Origin: Bacillota bacterium
Lineage (GTDB): Bacteria > Bacillota > Clostridia > Lachnospirales > Lachnospiraceae
Reading direction: 5' to 3'
Assembly: GCA_023415475.1 (NCBI GenBank)
Contig: JAEZKL010000183.1
Location: forward strand, 1 to 14,664
Length of the DNA stretch: 14,664 bases
Positions 1 through 6,321 of the stretch are shown piece by piece. The notes under the pieces were generated by a model. It saw only the letters and a list, made by a program, of their open reading frames with translations, had not been told where the DNA came from and did not search any database. Positions within the stretch are counted from its first letter, which is position 1, and each line of letters starts with the position of its first letter. A program made the position numbers and the translations under genes.

Positions 1-120
1 TGTAACTTCTGTAGCAAATGAACCTAATACAAATACTTCTTCAAGGTAGCGAAGTATTTCCTCTTGTCCTGCTGTTCCTAAAGCCTCTATATCAATCTTT
101 ACTGACTCTACAGTTGGCAT
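1..120 (-). CDS. Unidentified gene, N-terminal 40 residues only
   Basis: This gene runs off the left edge. The visible product starts MPTVESVKIDIEALGTAGQE and continues EILRYLEEVFVLGSFATEVT. It is acidic and probably helical, with no signal peptide. The ATG has a good ribosome binding site (GGAGG with about 7 nt spacing) and lies 33 nt after the pyrD stop, so it could be co-transcribed with pyrK-pyrD. It is not pyrE, which often follows pyrD in Clostridia: PyrE proteins do not begin like this. The LEEVFVLGSFATEVT segment loosely recalls the region ahead of the zinc ribbon in IS1595-type transposases, but this is memory of a pattern and too short to rely on. I am sure it is an open coding start and unsure of its function. 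Confidence 0.7.
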   Translation of the reverse strand, partial: MPTVESVKIDIEALGTAGQEEILRYLEEVFVLGSFATEVT

Positions 121-153
121 AATAAGACCTCCGTAATTATTCGTATAGTCTTA

Positions 154-1056
154 TTATTTCACACAACCGATTAAGTCCGCTATATCTTCCACATTATACT
201 TCAGCATATATTCTTCAATGCCCTTCAGTACCTCGGTTGTTGCAGAGGGATTGATAAAATTAGCTGTGCCTACCGCTACCATGCTGGCACCGGCCATAAT
301 AAATTCCAGTGCATCTTCGGCACAAGTGATACCTCCCATTCCAATGATCGGCAGTTTAACCGCATGAGCCGCCTGGTATACCATTCGAACTGCAATTGGT
401 CTGATTGCAGGACCGGATAGACCACCGGTTTTATTCGCCAACAGACAGGCACGGCGATGGATATCAATCTTCATACCGGTCAAAGTATTAATAAGGGATA
501 AGGCATCCGCTCCACCGGCCTCGGCTGCTTTTGCGATCTCCGCAATATCTGTAACATTAGGACTGAGCATCATAATACTCGGCTGCTTAGCCAGCTTTTT
601 CAATTCGGAGGTGATAGCTTCCACACATTTAGGATCCTGTCCGAAGGCGATACCGCCTTCCTTCACATTAGGACAGGATATATTAATCTCCAGCATGTCC
701 ACATCGCAATCCGCCAGCCGTTCAACCACCTCACAGTATTCCTGAGTGGTCTTTCCTACAACATTTACGATAATCTTTGTATCATACTTACGCAGGAACG
801 GAATGTCTCTCATAATAAATACATCAACACCGGGATTTTGAAGTCCAATTGCATTCAACATTCCACCGGACGTCTCCGCAACTCTCGGTGTAGGATTTCC
901 GGGCCAAGGAATACTTGATACACCCTTCGTGGTTACTGCTCCAAGCTCGGATAAATCCACATAATCGCTATATTCTATCCCTGAACCGAAGGTGCCGGAA
1001 GCGGTCGTTACGGGGTTCTTAAAGGTAACTCCGGCCAATGTTATATTCATATTCAT
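154..1056 (-). CDS. pyrD: Dihydroorotate dehydrogenase B (NAD+), catalytic subunit
   Basis: Oxidises dihydroorotate to orotate in de novo pyrimidine synthesis, in the cytosol, using FMN and passing electrons to PyrK. At 300 residues it has the usual class 1B length. Seen in the protein: TASGTFG (18-24), TTKG (42-45, keeping the first active-site lysine), NPTPRVAET (54-62), NAIGLQNPG (68-76), NISCPNV with the catalytic-base Cys128 (125-131), SLINTLTG (187-194), LSGPAIRP (213-220) and GMGGI (239-243). It overlaps the pyrK stop by 4 nt (ATGA), which implies translational coupling. Its ribosome binding site (GAGGTGG) lies inside the end of pyrK. One oddity: in the segment usually written VKLSPNV, the lysine is replaced by Met163 (MMLSPNV). 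That lysine contacts FMN in the family. Family assignment is secure; full activity is less certain. Confidence 0.96.
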   Translation of the reverse strand: MNMNITLAGVTFKNPVTTASGTFGSGIEYSDYVDLSELGAVTTKGVSSIPWPGNPTPRVAETSGGMLNAIGLQNPGVDVFIMRDIPFLRKYDTKIIVNVVGKTTQEYCEVVERLADCDVDMLEINISCPNVKEGGIAFGQDPKCVEAITSELKKLAKQPSIMMLSPNVTDIAEIAKAAEAGGADALSLINTLTGMKIDIHRRACLLANKTGGLSGPAIRPIAVRMVYQAAHAVKLPIIGMGGITCAEDALEFIMAGASMVAVGTANFINPSATTEVLKGIEEYMLKYNVEDIADLIGCVK

Positions 1057-1820
1057 AGCTCCACCTCTTCCGCGTAAAATACAGGACCCTCTTTACATAT
1101 TCTCGCGTTCTTCACATTGCTGTGAGGCTCCACATCCTTTGTCTTGCAAACGCAGCCTAAACAGGCTCCGATACCGCAAGCCATGCGTTCCTCTAAGGAT
1201 AATTGGCAGGTAATGCCCTTCTCCAGAGCATATGCTCTGATTCCTCGAAGCATGGGAGTAGGTCCACAGGCGAAGATAATATCTGCATTCAATTTGTTGT
1301 CTCGGATGGCATCTAGGACATTTCCCTTCGTCCCCTTGCTTCCATCCTCAGATGCAATATACACTTTTCCATAAGGAGTAAACTCTTCATCCAGAAATGT
1401 AATGTCCCGGTATCCTAGCACGATCTGTTTTTCACAATTTAATTGCTTTGCCAGTTCAAGCATCGGGGGAATTCCGATACCGCCACCAATCAGCAATGCT
1501 TTTTTACCTTCCAGGGTATAACCATTACCCAGCGGTCCCATCACCTCTATGGTATCCTGCGGCTTAAGATCAGCAAATTCCATCGTTCCTTTTCCGGTAA
1601 TACGATATACCAGACGAATCGTTCCTTGTTGTTTATCTATCTCACAGATGCTGACTGGCCTAGGTAACAATCTGCTGGCATCCTTACAGTACAAGGATAC
1701 AAACTGTCCGGGCTTCGCTGACGATGCGATATCTTCTGCCTTGATCCACATACTGTAGATATCATCTGCAAGCTTATTTTGCTCTGTGATTACGGCTCTT
1801 TTCTTAATTGCTACCGACAT
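1053..1820 (-). CDS. pyrK: Dihydroorotate dehydrogenase B, electron transfer subunit
   Basis: FAD and [2Fe-2S] subunit that carries electrons from PyrD's FMN to NAD+, in a cytosolic heterotetramer with PyrD. The protein has 255 residues. Seen: the flavin-binding RPVS (54-57), YRITGKGT (72-79), the glycine-rich nucleotide segment GGGIGIPP (112-119), CGPTPML (185-191) and the iron-sulphur cluster cysteines C215, C220, C223 and C242 in the context ACGIGACLGC...RICKEGPVF. The start has AGGAG with about 7 nt spacing. Upstream lies the structured repeat region at 1856-2048 with a promoter at its far edge, so the mRNA leader would be about 220 nt and highly folded. pyrD follows with a 4-nt overlap. 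Assignment is secure. Confidence 0.96.
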   Translation of the reverse strand: MSVAIKKRAVITEQNKLADDIYSMWIKAEDIASSAKPGQFVSLYCKDASRLLPRPVSICEIDKQQGTIRLVYRITGKGTMEFADLKPQDTIEVMGPLGNGYTLEGKKALLIGGGIGIPPMLELAKQLNCEKQIVLGYRDITFLDEEFTPYGKVYIASEDGSKGTKGNVLDAIRDNKLNADIIFACGPTPMLRGIRAYALEKGITCQLSLEERMACGIGACLGCVCKTKDVEPHSNVKNARICKEGPVFYAEEVEL

Positions 1821-1855
1821 ATTTTTTCTCCTATGAATCGTTAATTTGTATGATC

Positions 1856-1965
1856 ATCATGTACGGAATAAGCTCAGCTTGAAAGCAGAGCTTTCAAGCT
1901 CGCGTTGCGCATCATGTACGGAATAAGCTAGGCTTGAAAGCTCTGCTTTCAAGCTCGCGTTGCGC
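1856..1965. repeat. Two tandem 55-bp repeat copies
   Basis: Copies lie at 1856-1910 and 1911-1965, directly adjacent and of equal length, with 5 mismatches. Each reads ATCATGTACGGAATAAGC, then a short perfect hairpin, then GCTCGCGTTGCGC. The hairpin arms are identical in both copies (GCTTGAAAGC / GCTTTCAAGC), but the 3-nt loop is AGA in copy 1 (1887-1889) and TCT in copy 2 (1942-1944). The second hairpin is therefore the exact inversion of the first. There is no coding function. Copy 2 also forms the left side of the larger palindrome at 1914-2048. Confidence 0.9.
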
Positions 1966-2048
1966 GGGCTATGACCGGAAAGGATCCCCTGAAACATAAA
2001 TGTTTCGAGGGCTCCTTTCCGGTCATAGCCCTTGCTTATTCCGTACAT
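1914..2048. repeat. Nested palindrome with two internal hairpins
   Basis: The outer arms are 15 bp and perfect: ATGTACGGAATAAGC (1914-1928) and GCTTATTCCGTACAT (2034-2048). Inside them are hairpin B (1932-1954) and a long hairpin whose arms 1966-1984 and 2013-2031 pair perfectly over 19 bp (GGGCTATGACCGGAAAGGA and complement). That hairpin continues through CCC/GGG and GAAACA/TGTTTC to a TAAA loop at 1997-2000. The fold is a three-way junction or cruciform. No transposase is present, so it resembles a miniature or REP-like intergenic element. No T-run follows on either strand, so it is not a standard terminator. It sits in the leader of pyrK. Confidence 0.85.
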
Positions 2049-2075
2049 TATAACCTAATTTTTTACTCTCCACAA
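2047..2075 (-). promoter_or_regulatory. Predicted promoter for pyrK-pyrD
   Basis: On the minus strand, -35 TTGTGG (2070-2075) and a perfect -10 TATAAT (2047-2052) are separated by 17 nt. Transcription would begin near 2040, inside the outer arm of the palindrome, giving a leader of about 220 nt before pyrK. The -35 is weak (3 of 6) but the -10 and spacing are ideal. No other convincing promoter lies nearer pyrK. Confidence 0.5.
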
Positions 2076-2182
2076 GGTATTTCTTAAGCTTGTACCCTCT
2101 TTATACTTGAATTATATTTATATTGGTTATTAGCTTTTCTTATTCACTTTGTATTATGGCATTTATCCCATTATAAAGGCTA

Positions 2183-2587
2183 TTAACCCTCTATTATTTT
2201 CACATATATCTTACGAATTCTTGGTCCGTCAAATTCCATAAAATAGATTCCCTGCCAGGTCCCCATGAGTAATCGCCCGTCTTCAATTATGATGGTTTGT
2301 GAGAACCCCATCATACTAGACTTTATATGTGCAGCTGAATTCCCCTCACTGTGATGGTATCCATCTGATAATGGAATAAGCTTATTTATTACCATTAGGA
2401 AGTCTCTTATCACATCCGGGTCAGCATTCTCATTAATTGTTATTCCGGCGGTGGTATGAGGAACATATACAATACAGATCCCATTTTTTATTCCGCTTTC
2501 CCTGACCAGATTTTTTACCTCTCTGGTTATATCAATCATTGCAGTATGCTGGCCAGATTTCACACCAAATGTATAAACTTCACCCAT
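2183..2587 (-). CDS. yjbQ: YjbQ / UPF0047 family protein
   Basis: A small beta-rich cytosolic enzyme family; some members have been linked to thiamine-phosphate synthase activity, but the physiological role is unsettled. The family's conserved blocks are present: PHTTAGITINENADPDV near residues 43-59, HHSEGNSAAHIKSS near 78-91 and LLMGTWQGIYFMEFDGPR near 106-123. These include the metal-binding histidines expected of the family. Length (134 residues) is normal. An in-frame GTG at 2596 would add three residues, but that GTG lies within the ribosome binding site AAGGGGTGA, so the ATG at 2587 is preferred. It is transcribed away from the divergent cyclophilin gene, with its own predicted promoter at 2617-2645. 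No clear terminator follows, so read-through toward pyrK is possible. Confidence 0.92.
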   Translation of the reverse strand: MGEVYTFGVKSGQHTAMIDITREVKNLVRESGIKNGICIVYVPHTTAGITINENADPDVIRDFLMVINKLIPLSDGYHHSEGNSAAHIKSSMMGFSQTIIIEDGRLLMGTWQGIYFMEFDGPRIRKIYVKIIEG

Positions 2588-2592
2588 TGTTT

Positions 2593-2601
2593 TCACCCCT
2601 T
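2593..2601 (-). promoter_or_regulatory. Ribosome binding site deciding the yjbQ start
   Basis: AAGGGGTGA on the minus strand, a near-complete match to the anti-Shine-Dalgarno, ends 5 nt before the ATG at 2587. The alternative GTG start at 2596 would lie inside this site and have no site of its own. Confidence 0.75.
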
Positions 2602-2616
2602 TCCGATCACTCTATC

Positions 2617-2645
2617 ACTATACCTCTAAATACATAAAATGAAAA
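2617..2645 (-). promoter_or_regulatory. Predicted promoter for yjbQ
   Basis: On the minus strand, -35 TTTTCA (2640-2645), a 17-nt spacer and -10 TATAGT (2617-2622). The start would fall near 2610, leaving a leader of about 23 nt. This is a moderate match in an AT-rich region. Confidence 0.4.
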
Positions 2646-2852
2646 TGATATATCGATATCAAGCAATATGCATTATTGTGATGCTTCTAATACTCTGCTC
2701 CTCCCACAATCATATCACATGCGACTGCTATGAAAGACCAAGGATTAAACTTCAAAAGGAATATACTTCTATTATCGATACTTTTTACAATTTTTTCAAC
2801 AAGAATCGATATAAACTAGCTCAAATTAAGGAAGTTATTCCCCATCGACTCC

Positions 2853-2881
2853 TTGACACAAATCAGCGGCTATGTTATATT
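2853..2881 (+). promoter_or_regulatory. Strong sigma-A-type promoter for the cyclophilin gene
   Basis: Perfect -35 TTGACA (2853-2858), 17-nt spacer, -10 TATATT (2876-2881, 5 of 6). Transcription would start near 2888, giving a leader of about 88 nt. This is the best promoter match in the window. Confidence 0.7.
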
Positions 2882-2975
2882 TACCAGCATGGGCTAATAT
2901 CAAGATGAGACCATATCAGATGTGCAGCTATTAAGTTTATATGCAAATTCTAAAAATTGAGAGGAAATGATTGAA

Positions 2976-3500
2976 ATGGCAAATACGAATCCTATCGTAA
3001 CAATGGAGCTACAAAATGGTGATATAATCAAAATAGAATTATATCCTGAGATTGCTCCTAATACTGTGAACAATTTTATCTCATTAGTTAAAAAAGGCTT
3101 CTATGATGGACTTAAGTTTCACCGCGTAATCCGTGGCTTTATGATTCAGGGTGGCGATCCCGAGGGAACCGGTATGGGTGGTCCAGGCTATTCCATCAAA
3201 GGTGAATTTTCATATAACAATTTTTCAAATAATTTGAAGCATACAGCAGGTGTTCTCTCCATGGCAAGATCTCAACGTCCCGATTCTGCCGGCTCCCAGT
3301 TCTTCATTATGCACAAGGATTCTCCTCATCTAGATGGCTCCTATGCTGCCTTTGGGAAGGTAATCGAGGGTATGGAGGCTGTGAATAAAATAGCTGAGAC
3401 AAAGACGGATTATTCCGATGCTCCCTTAGAGACTCAGCTTATGAAGAAGCTTACCGTAGATACCTTCGGTGTAGAGTATCCCGAACCGGAGAAATGTTAA
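2976..3500 (+). CDS. Cyclophilin-type peptidyl-prolyl cis-trans isomerase
   Basis: Catalyses cis-trans isomerisation of X-Pro bonds to help proteins fold. There is no signal peptide, so it acts in the cytosol. Seen in the 174-residue form: APNTVNNF (27-34), the active-site FHRVIRGFMIQGGD (48-61, catalytic Arg50), GTGMGGPGY (64-72), SMARSQRPDSAGSQFFI (95-111) and HLDGSYAAFGKVIEGM (118-133). The C-terminal tail is ordinary. An upstream in-frame ATG at 2967 would add MIE, but the GAGAGG site is only 2 nt from it. The ATG at 2976 gives MANTNPIVTME, close to the usual start of this family, so I prefer it. The gene has its own strong promoter and two hairpins after the stop, so it is a single-gene unit. 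Confidence 0.95.
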   Translation: MANTNPIVTMELQNGDIIKIELYPEIAPNTVNNFISLVKKGFYDGLKFHRVIRGFMIQGGDPEGTGMGGPGYSIKGEFSYNNFSNNLKHTAGVLSMARSQRPDSAGSQFFIMHKDSPHLDGSYAAFGKVIEGMEAVNKIAETKTDYSDAPLETQLMKKLTVDTFGVEYPEPEKC

Positions 3501-3514
3501 TACTATAATATTCA

Positions 3515-3539
3515 AAAAAGTTAGCTTTGCAAACTTTTT
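3515..3539 (+). terminator. Terminator-like hairpin after the cyclophilin gene
   Basis: AAAAAGTT (3515-3522) pairs with AACTTTTT (3532-3539), with an inner GC/GC pair and a TTT loop. The T-run is part of the stem. It starts 14 nt after the stop codon. The stem is AT-rich and thus weak. Confidence 0.5.
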
Positions 3540-3556
3540 ATGAATCGTGTATCAAA

Positions 3557-3607
3557 AGAGCTTATTAAAAGTCTTCTGCCTTATAAAGCGAAACTTTGAT
3601 AAGCTCT
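3557..3607. terminator. Bidirectional terminator between cyclophilin gene and pyrF
   Basis: AGAGCTTAT (3557-3565) pairs with ATAAGCTCT (3599-3607), extended inward by AAAGT/ACTTT. On the minus strand the stem is followed by TTTTGAT, and on the plus strand by ATTTTAT, so it can serve both convergent genes. It ends 11 nt from the pyrF stop. Confidence 0.65.
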
Positions 3608-3618
3608 ATTTTATCATA

Positions 3619-4545
3619 TTATTTACGACTCCAAGCCTGTCGTAAATCCTCTCTCATATCAATCACTGCCTGTCTGGAAGCATCTGCATAAGCTTGCTCC
3701 CCAAAGTGTTCATATCCTTTCAGCTTATAAGCAGCGATGATTCCCCTTGAGGAATTTACGATAGCTCCAAGACCATCTTTATTAAAATAATGTATCAGGT
3801 CCTCCGCCTTACCGCCCTGTGCACCATAACCCGGTACCAGAATATAAGTCTTTGGCATTAATTCACGAAGAATCTTACCCATCTGAGGATAGGTTGCTCC
3901 GACCACTGCTCCGACGTAACTATATGAGCTTCCCATATGCTGCTCGCCCCATTCAGCAACCTTCTTTCCCACCAGTTCGTAAAGTGGTCTTTCACCCACT
4001 AATTGATCCTGAAAATCACCGCTGGAAGGATTAGAGGTCTTAACCAGTATGAATAACCCCTTCTTCTCCTCTTTACAAACCTCAAGAAAAGGATTTATCG
4101 CATCCGCTCCCATATAAGGATTCAAGGTGACAAAATCTTCATCAAACCCACGATAAGCTTTCCCACCTATCATAACCTTACCCAGATGACCGATAGCATA
4201 GGCAGAGGAGGTGGAACCGATATCTCCTCGTTTGATATCTCCGATTACTACCAGATCCTTCTCCTTGCAATAATCCACTGTCTTCTTAAAGGCCTTCAGC
4301 CCCTCTGTTCCAAACTGCTCATACATGGCAATCTGAGGCTTCACTGCCGGAATAAGATCGTAGGTAGCATCAATAATGCCTTTATTATATTGCCAGATAG
4401 CCTCCGCTGCACCCTCCAGATTTTCTCCCTTATCGCTGTATGCCTTCTGTAAAATGTGCTGAGGAATATAATCAAGCATCGGATCGAGTCCGACAACAAT
4501 CGGAGCACTCAACTTTTCAATCTTTTCTACCAATTTGTTAATCAT
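3619..4545 (-). CDS. pyrF: Orotidine-5'-phosphate decarboxylase, long (type 2) form
   Basis: Decarboxylates OMP to UMP, the last step of de novo UMP synthesis, in the cytosol. The 308-residue length and sequence match the long clostridial/mycobacterial form. Seen: GLDPML (19-24), AVKPQ (67-71), the catalytic charge network in IGDIKRGDIGS (101-111; Asp103, Lys105, Asp108), TLNPYMG (140-146), LVKTSNPSSGDFQ (167-179), VVGATYP (214-220), PGYGAQGG (238-245, phosphate loop) and NSSRGI (264-269). It overlaps the pyrC stop by 4 nt (ATGA). Its AGGAGG ribosome binding site is encoded by the Arg-Arg codons near the end of pyrC. It is the last gene of the argS-pyrF operon, and a terminator hairpin follows within about 12 nt. 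Confidence 0.97.
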   Translation of the reverse strand: MINKLVEKIEKLSAPIVVGLDPMLDYIPQHILQKAYSDKGENLEGAAEAIWQYNKGIIDATYDLIPAVKPQIAMYEQFGTEGLKAFKKTVDYCKEKDLVVIGDIKRGDIGSTSSAYAIGHLGKVMIGGKAYRGFDEDFVTLNPYMGADAINPFLEVCKEEKKGLFILVKTSNPSSGDFQDQLVGERPLYELVGKKVAEWGEQHMGSSYSYVGAVVGATYPQMGKILRELMPKTYILVPGYGAQGGKAEDLIHYFNKDGLGAIVNSSRGIIAAYKLKGYEHFGEQAYADASRQAVIDMREDLRQAWSRK

Positions 4546-5858
4546 CTTAACCTCCTATGATATACCTTATTACCGGCTACAAAGGTACAGATAATTCGCC
4601 CCTGTACCCTTCGTCCCTCGAAGGGAGTATTCCTGCCCTTCGAAAAGAATGCTTCTTTATCAATATAATACTCAGCCTCAGGATCAACGATTACCAGATC
4701 AGCAACCCTTCCTACATCGATACAGCCACGGTCAATACCGAGAACCCTTGCCGGATTTACACTCATCTTCTCAACCACCTGCGATATGGACAGATGACCC
4801 TTCTGCACAAGCTCGGTGAATGTCAATGCAAAAGCTGTCTCCAAGCCTACGATACCGAATGGAGCTTCGACGAAGGATTTTGCCTTCTCTTCTATGGAAT
4901 GAGGTGCGTGATCCGTTGCTATGACATCAATAACTCCCTCCTTCAGAGCTCTCTTAAGCGCTTCCACATCCTCCGGACTGCGTAGCGGGGGATTCATCTT
5001 ATAATCCGCATCGTCGGACTTGATATCATGATCGGACAGGATAAAATGATGCGGGCAGGCCTCACCGGTAACAGGCAAGCCTTCCCTTTTGGCTGCTTCC
5101 AGCATCCTGGCACTATCCTTTGTTGAGATATGACATAGATGAAGCTGTGCACCGGTTTCCTTAGCCATAATGATATCCCTGGCTGTTATAATATCCTCAA
5201 CCGCATTACTGATTCCCGGCAAACCGAGCTCCATTGCTTTCTTTCCTGCGTTGATGGCCCCGTTTCCTACCAGACTTTTATCTTCACAATGAGCAAAGAT
5301 TGGTATTCCATAATGAGCTGCCTGACGCATTGCCTCCATATAAAGCGCGGTATCCATTACCGATTTGCCATCCTCGCTCAGAGCCACAGCACCTGCTGCC
5401 TTCAGTTCCTTAATGTTGACCAGTTCATTTCCGGCTTGCCCTATGGTTATTGCACCGATTGGAAGGACATTCACGACAGCCTCCCGTTCTACTTTTTCTA
5501 ATACAAGCTTAATCATGTCTGTACTGTCCGTAGCCGGCTTGGTGTTGGGCATCGGGCAGATAGTAGTAAAACCGCCTGCCGCAGCCGCCATCGCTCCTGT
5601 TGCAATCGTTTCCTTATATTCATAGCCCGGTTCTCGCAGATGTACATGAAGATCGATGAAGCCCGGCATCACATACTTGTCCTTCGCATCCAATACTTCG
5701 AACTGCTTCTGCTCCTCCTTTGCCAATCGTTCCACAGCTTCTGCTGAAAGATCTGCTTCAATTTGTCGGATCATTTCTCCGTCAATCAGCACATCATACT
5801 CGCCTTCTCTGCCGGAGGCAGGATCAATCACATAACCACTCTTAATTAAAGTAAGCAT
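4542..5858 (-). CDS. pyrC: Dihydroorotase
   Basis: Zinc amidohydrolase that closes carbamoyl-aspartate to dihydroorotate, in the cytosol. The 438-residue form matches the class I bacterial enzymes. Seen: metal ligands in DLHVHLREPG (69-78; His71, His73), PMPNT (102-106), SEDGKSV (161-167, Asp163), AHCED (189-193, His190), LCHIST (241-246, His243) and ATDHAPH (314-320, Asp316), then the C-terminal NTPFEGRRVQG. All metal-binding positions are intact. A GTG-initiated frame reaches back to 5927 and would add 23 residues of atypical sequence (MTGAKLLFPI...). The ATG at 5858 has AGGAG at 7 nt and begins MLTLIKSGYVIDP, the usual family start. A 69-nt gap separates it from the Nudix gene. No PyrR-type attenuator is visible there. 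Confidence 0.96.
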   Translation of the reverse strand: MLTLIKSGYVIDPASGREGEYDVLIDGEMIRQIEADLSAEAVERLAKEEQKQFEVLDAKDKYVMPGFIDLHVHLREPGYEYKETIATGAMAAAAGGFTTICPMPNTKPATDSTDMIKLVLEKVEREAVVNVLPIGAITIGQAGNELVNIKELKAAGAVALSEDGKSVMDTALYMEAMRQAAHYGIPIFAHCEDKSLVGNGAINAGKKAMELGLPGISNAVEDIITARDIIMAKETGAQLHLCHISTKDSARMLEAAKREGLPVTGEACPHHFILSDHDIKSDDADYKMNPPLRSPEDVEALKRALKEGVIDVIATDHAPHSIEEKAKSFVEAPFGIVGLETAFALTFTELVQKGHLSISQVVEKMSVNPARVLGIDRGCIDVGRVADLVIVDPEAEYYIDKEAFFSKGRNTPFEGRRVQGRIICTFVAGNKVYHRRLR

Positions 5859-5865
5859 CTCACAA

Positions 5866-5873
5866 CTCCTTTT
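5866..5873 (-). promoter_or_regulatory. Ribosome binding site deciding the pyrC start
   Basis: AAAAGGAG on the minus strand ends 7 nt before the ATG at 5858. The longer GTG start at 5927 has no comparable site and abuts the Nudix stop codon. Confidence 0.75.
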
Positions 5874-5927
5874 ATACCGGTAATCCTGTCCGTAATTTAT
5901 AGGAAAAAGTAACTTAGCTCCTGTCAC

Positions 5928-6320
5928 TTATATCTCCGCAGCCTCTACATCATTCAGTACTCTCCGATCGATATAGTTCTCCAGTTCGTCCCTTGTAATC
6001 CAATTTCCATCGGTCAGTTCTTCGGACAATACTATATTATCAAGAGTTACTCTGCACAAATAGCTGATACCGATATTGAAAATGTCACCGGTTGTAAAGG
6101 TCCAAGTATATAGTATTCTCTCAATTGTTGCAGACAATCCGGTCTGCTCATGGATACATCGAAGCACTGCCTTATCCGGAGCTTCTCCGAAATCGATTGC
6201 ACCATCAATAAATCCCCACTGATATGGCTCTAACAGACGGTCATCAAACCATCTGCGCACTACCAGAAACCTTCCCTCATGCTGTACGATCCCTTTTACT
6301 AAGATTTTATATCTTTCCAT
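5928..6320 (-). CDS. Nudix-fold protein with an altered Nudix box
   Basis: The 130-residue protein has the Nudix hydrolase layout: an N-terminal beta segment (KILVKGIVQHEGRFLVVRRW), the box region at 40-62 and a C-terminal WITRDEL that typically follows the fold. The canonical box is G-x5-E-x7-R-E-U-x-E-E-x-G-U. Here it reads G40-x5-E46-x7-R54-C55-I-H-E58-Q59-T-G61-L62. Two metal-coordinating glutamates are replaced (Cys55, Gln59) while Gly40, Glu46, Arg54, Glu58 and Gly61 remain. It may be a weak hydrolase, use another metal geometry, or be a binding protein. The ATG has GGAGG at 6 nt and sits 1 nt after the preceding gene's stop, indicating tight coupling with the DUF815 ATPase. The substrate cannot be inferred. 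Confidence 0.85.
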   Translation of the reverse strand: MERYKILVKGIVQHEGRFLVVRRWFDDRLLEPYQWGFIDGAIDFGEAPDKAVLRCIHEQTGLSATIERILYTWTFTTGDIFNIGISYLCRVTLDNIVLSEELTDGNWITRDELENYIDRRVLNDVEAAEI

Positions 6321-6321
6321 A

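Larger units (their letters stand above)
2588..2975. other. Divergent intergenic region, yjbQ / cyclophilin
   Basis: About 390 nt between two divergent genes. It holds the yjbQ promoter at its left end and a strong promoter for the cyclophilin gene at 2853-2881. Between them (2646-2852) I see AT-rich DNA with only short palindromes such as CAATA-TGCAT-TATTG at 2666-2680. A plus-strand reading frame of 89 codons (2639-2908) has no ribosome binding site and contains the cyclophilin promoter, so I do not call it a gene. Confidence 0.6.

Noticed and set aside
1857..2048. Minus-strand reading frame of 63 codons
   Set aside because: It consists entirely of the palindromic repeat; such frames are by-products of the repeat.
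2639..2908. Plus-strand reading frame of 89 codons with a hydrophobic start
   Set aside because: No ribosome binding site, no recognisable family, and the cyclophilin promoter (2853-2881) lies inside it.
5859..5927. PyrR-type attenuator or separate promoter before pyrC
   Set aside because: The 69-nt gap has no antiterminator/terminator pair. The best hexamers (GTGACA and TATAAA) are 20 nt apart, too far for a confident promoter.
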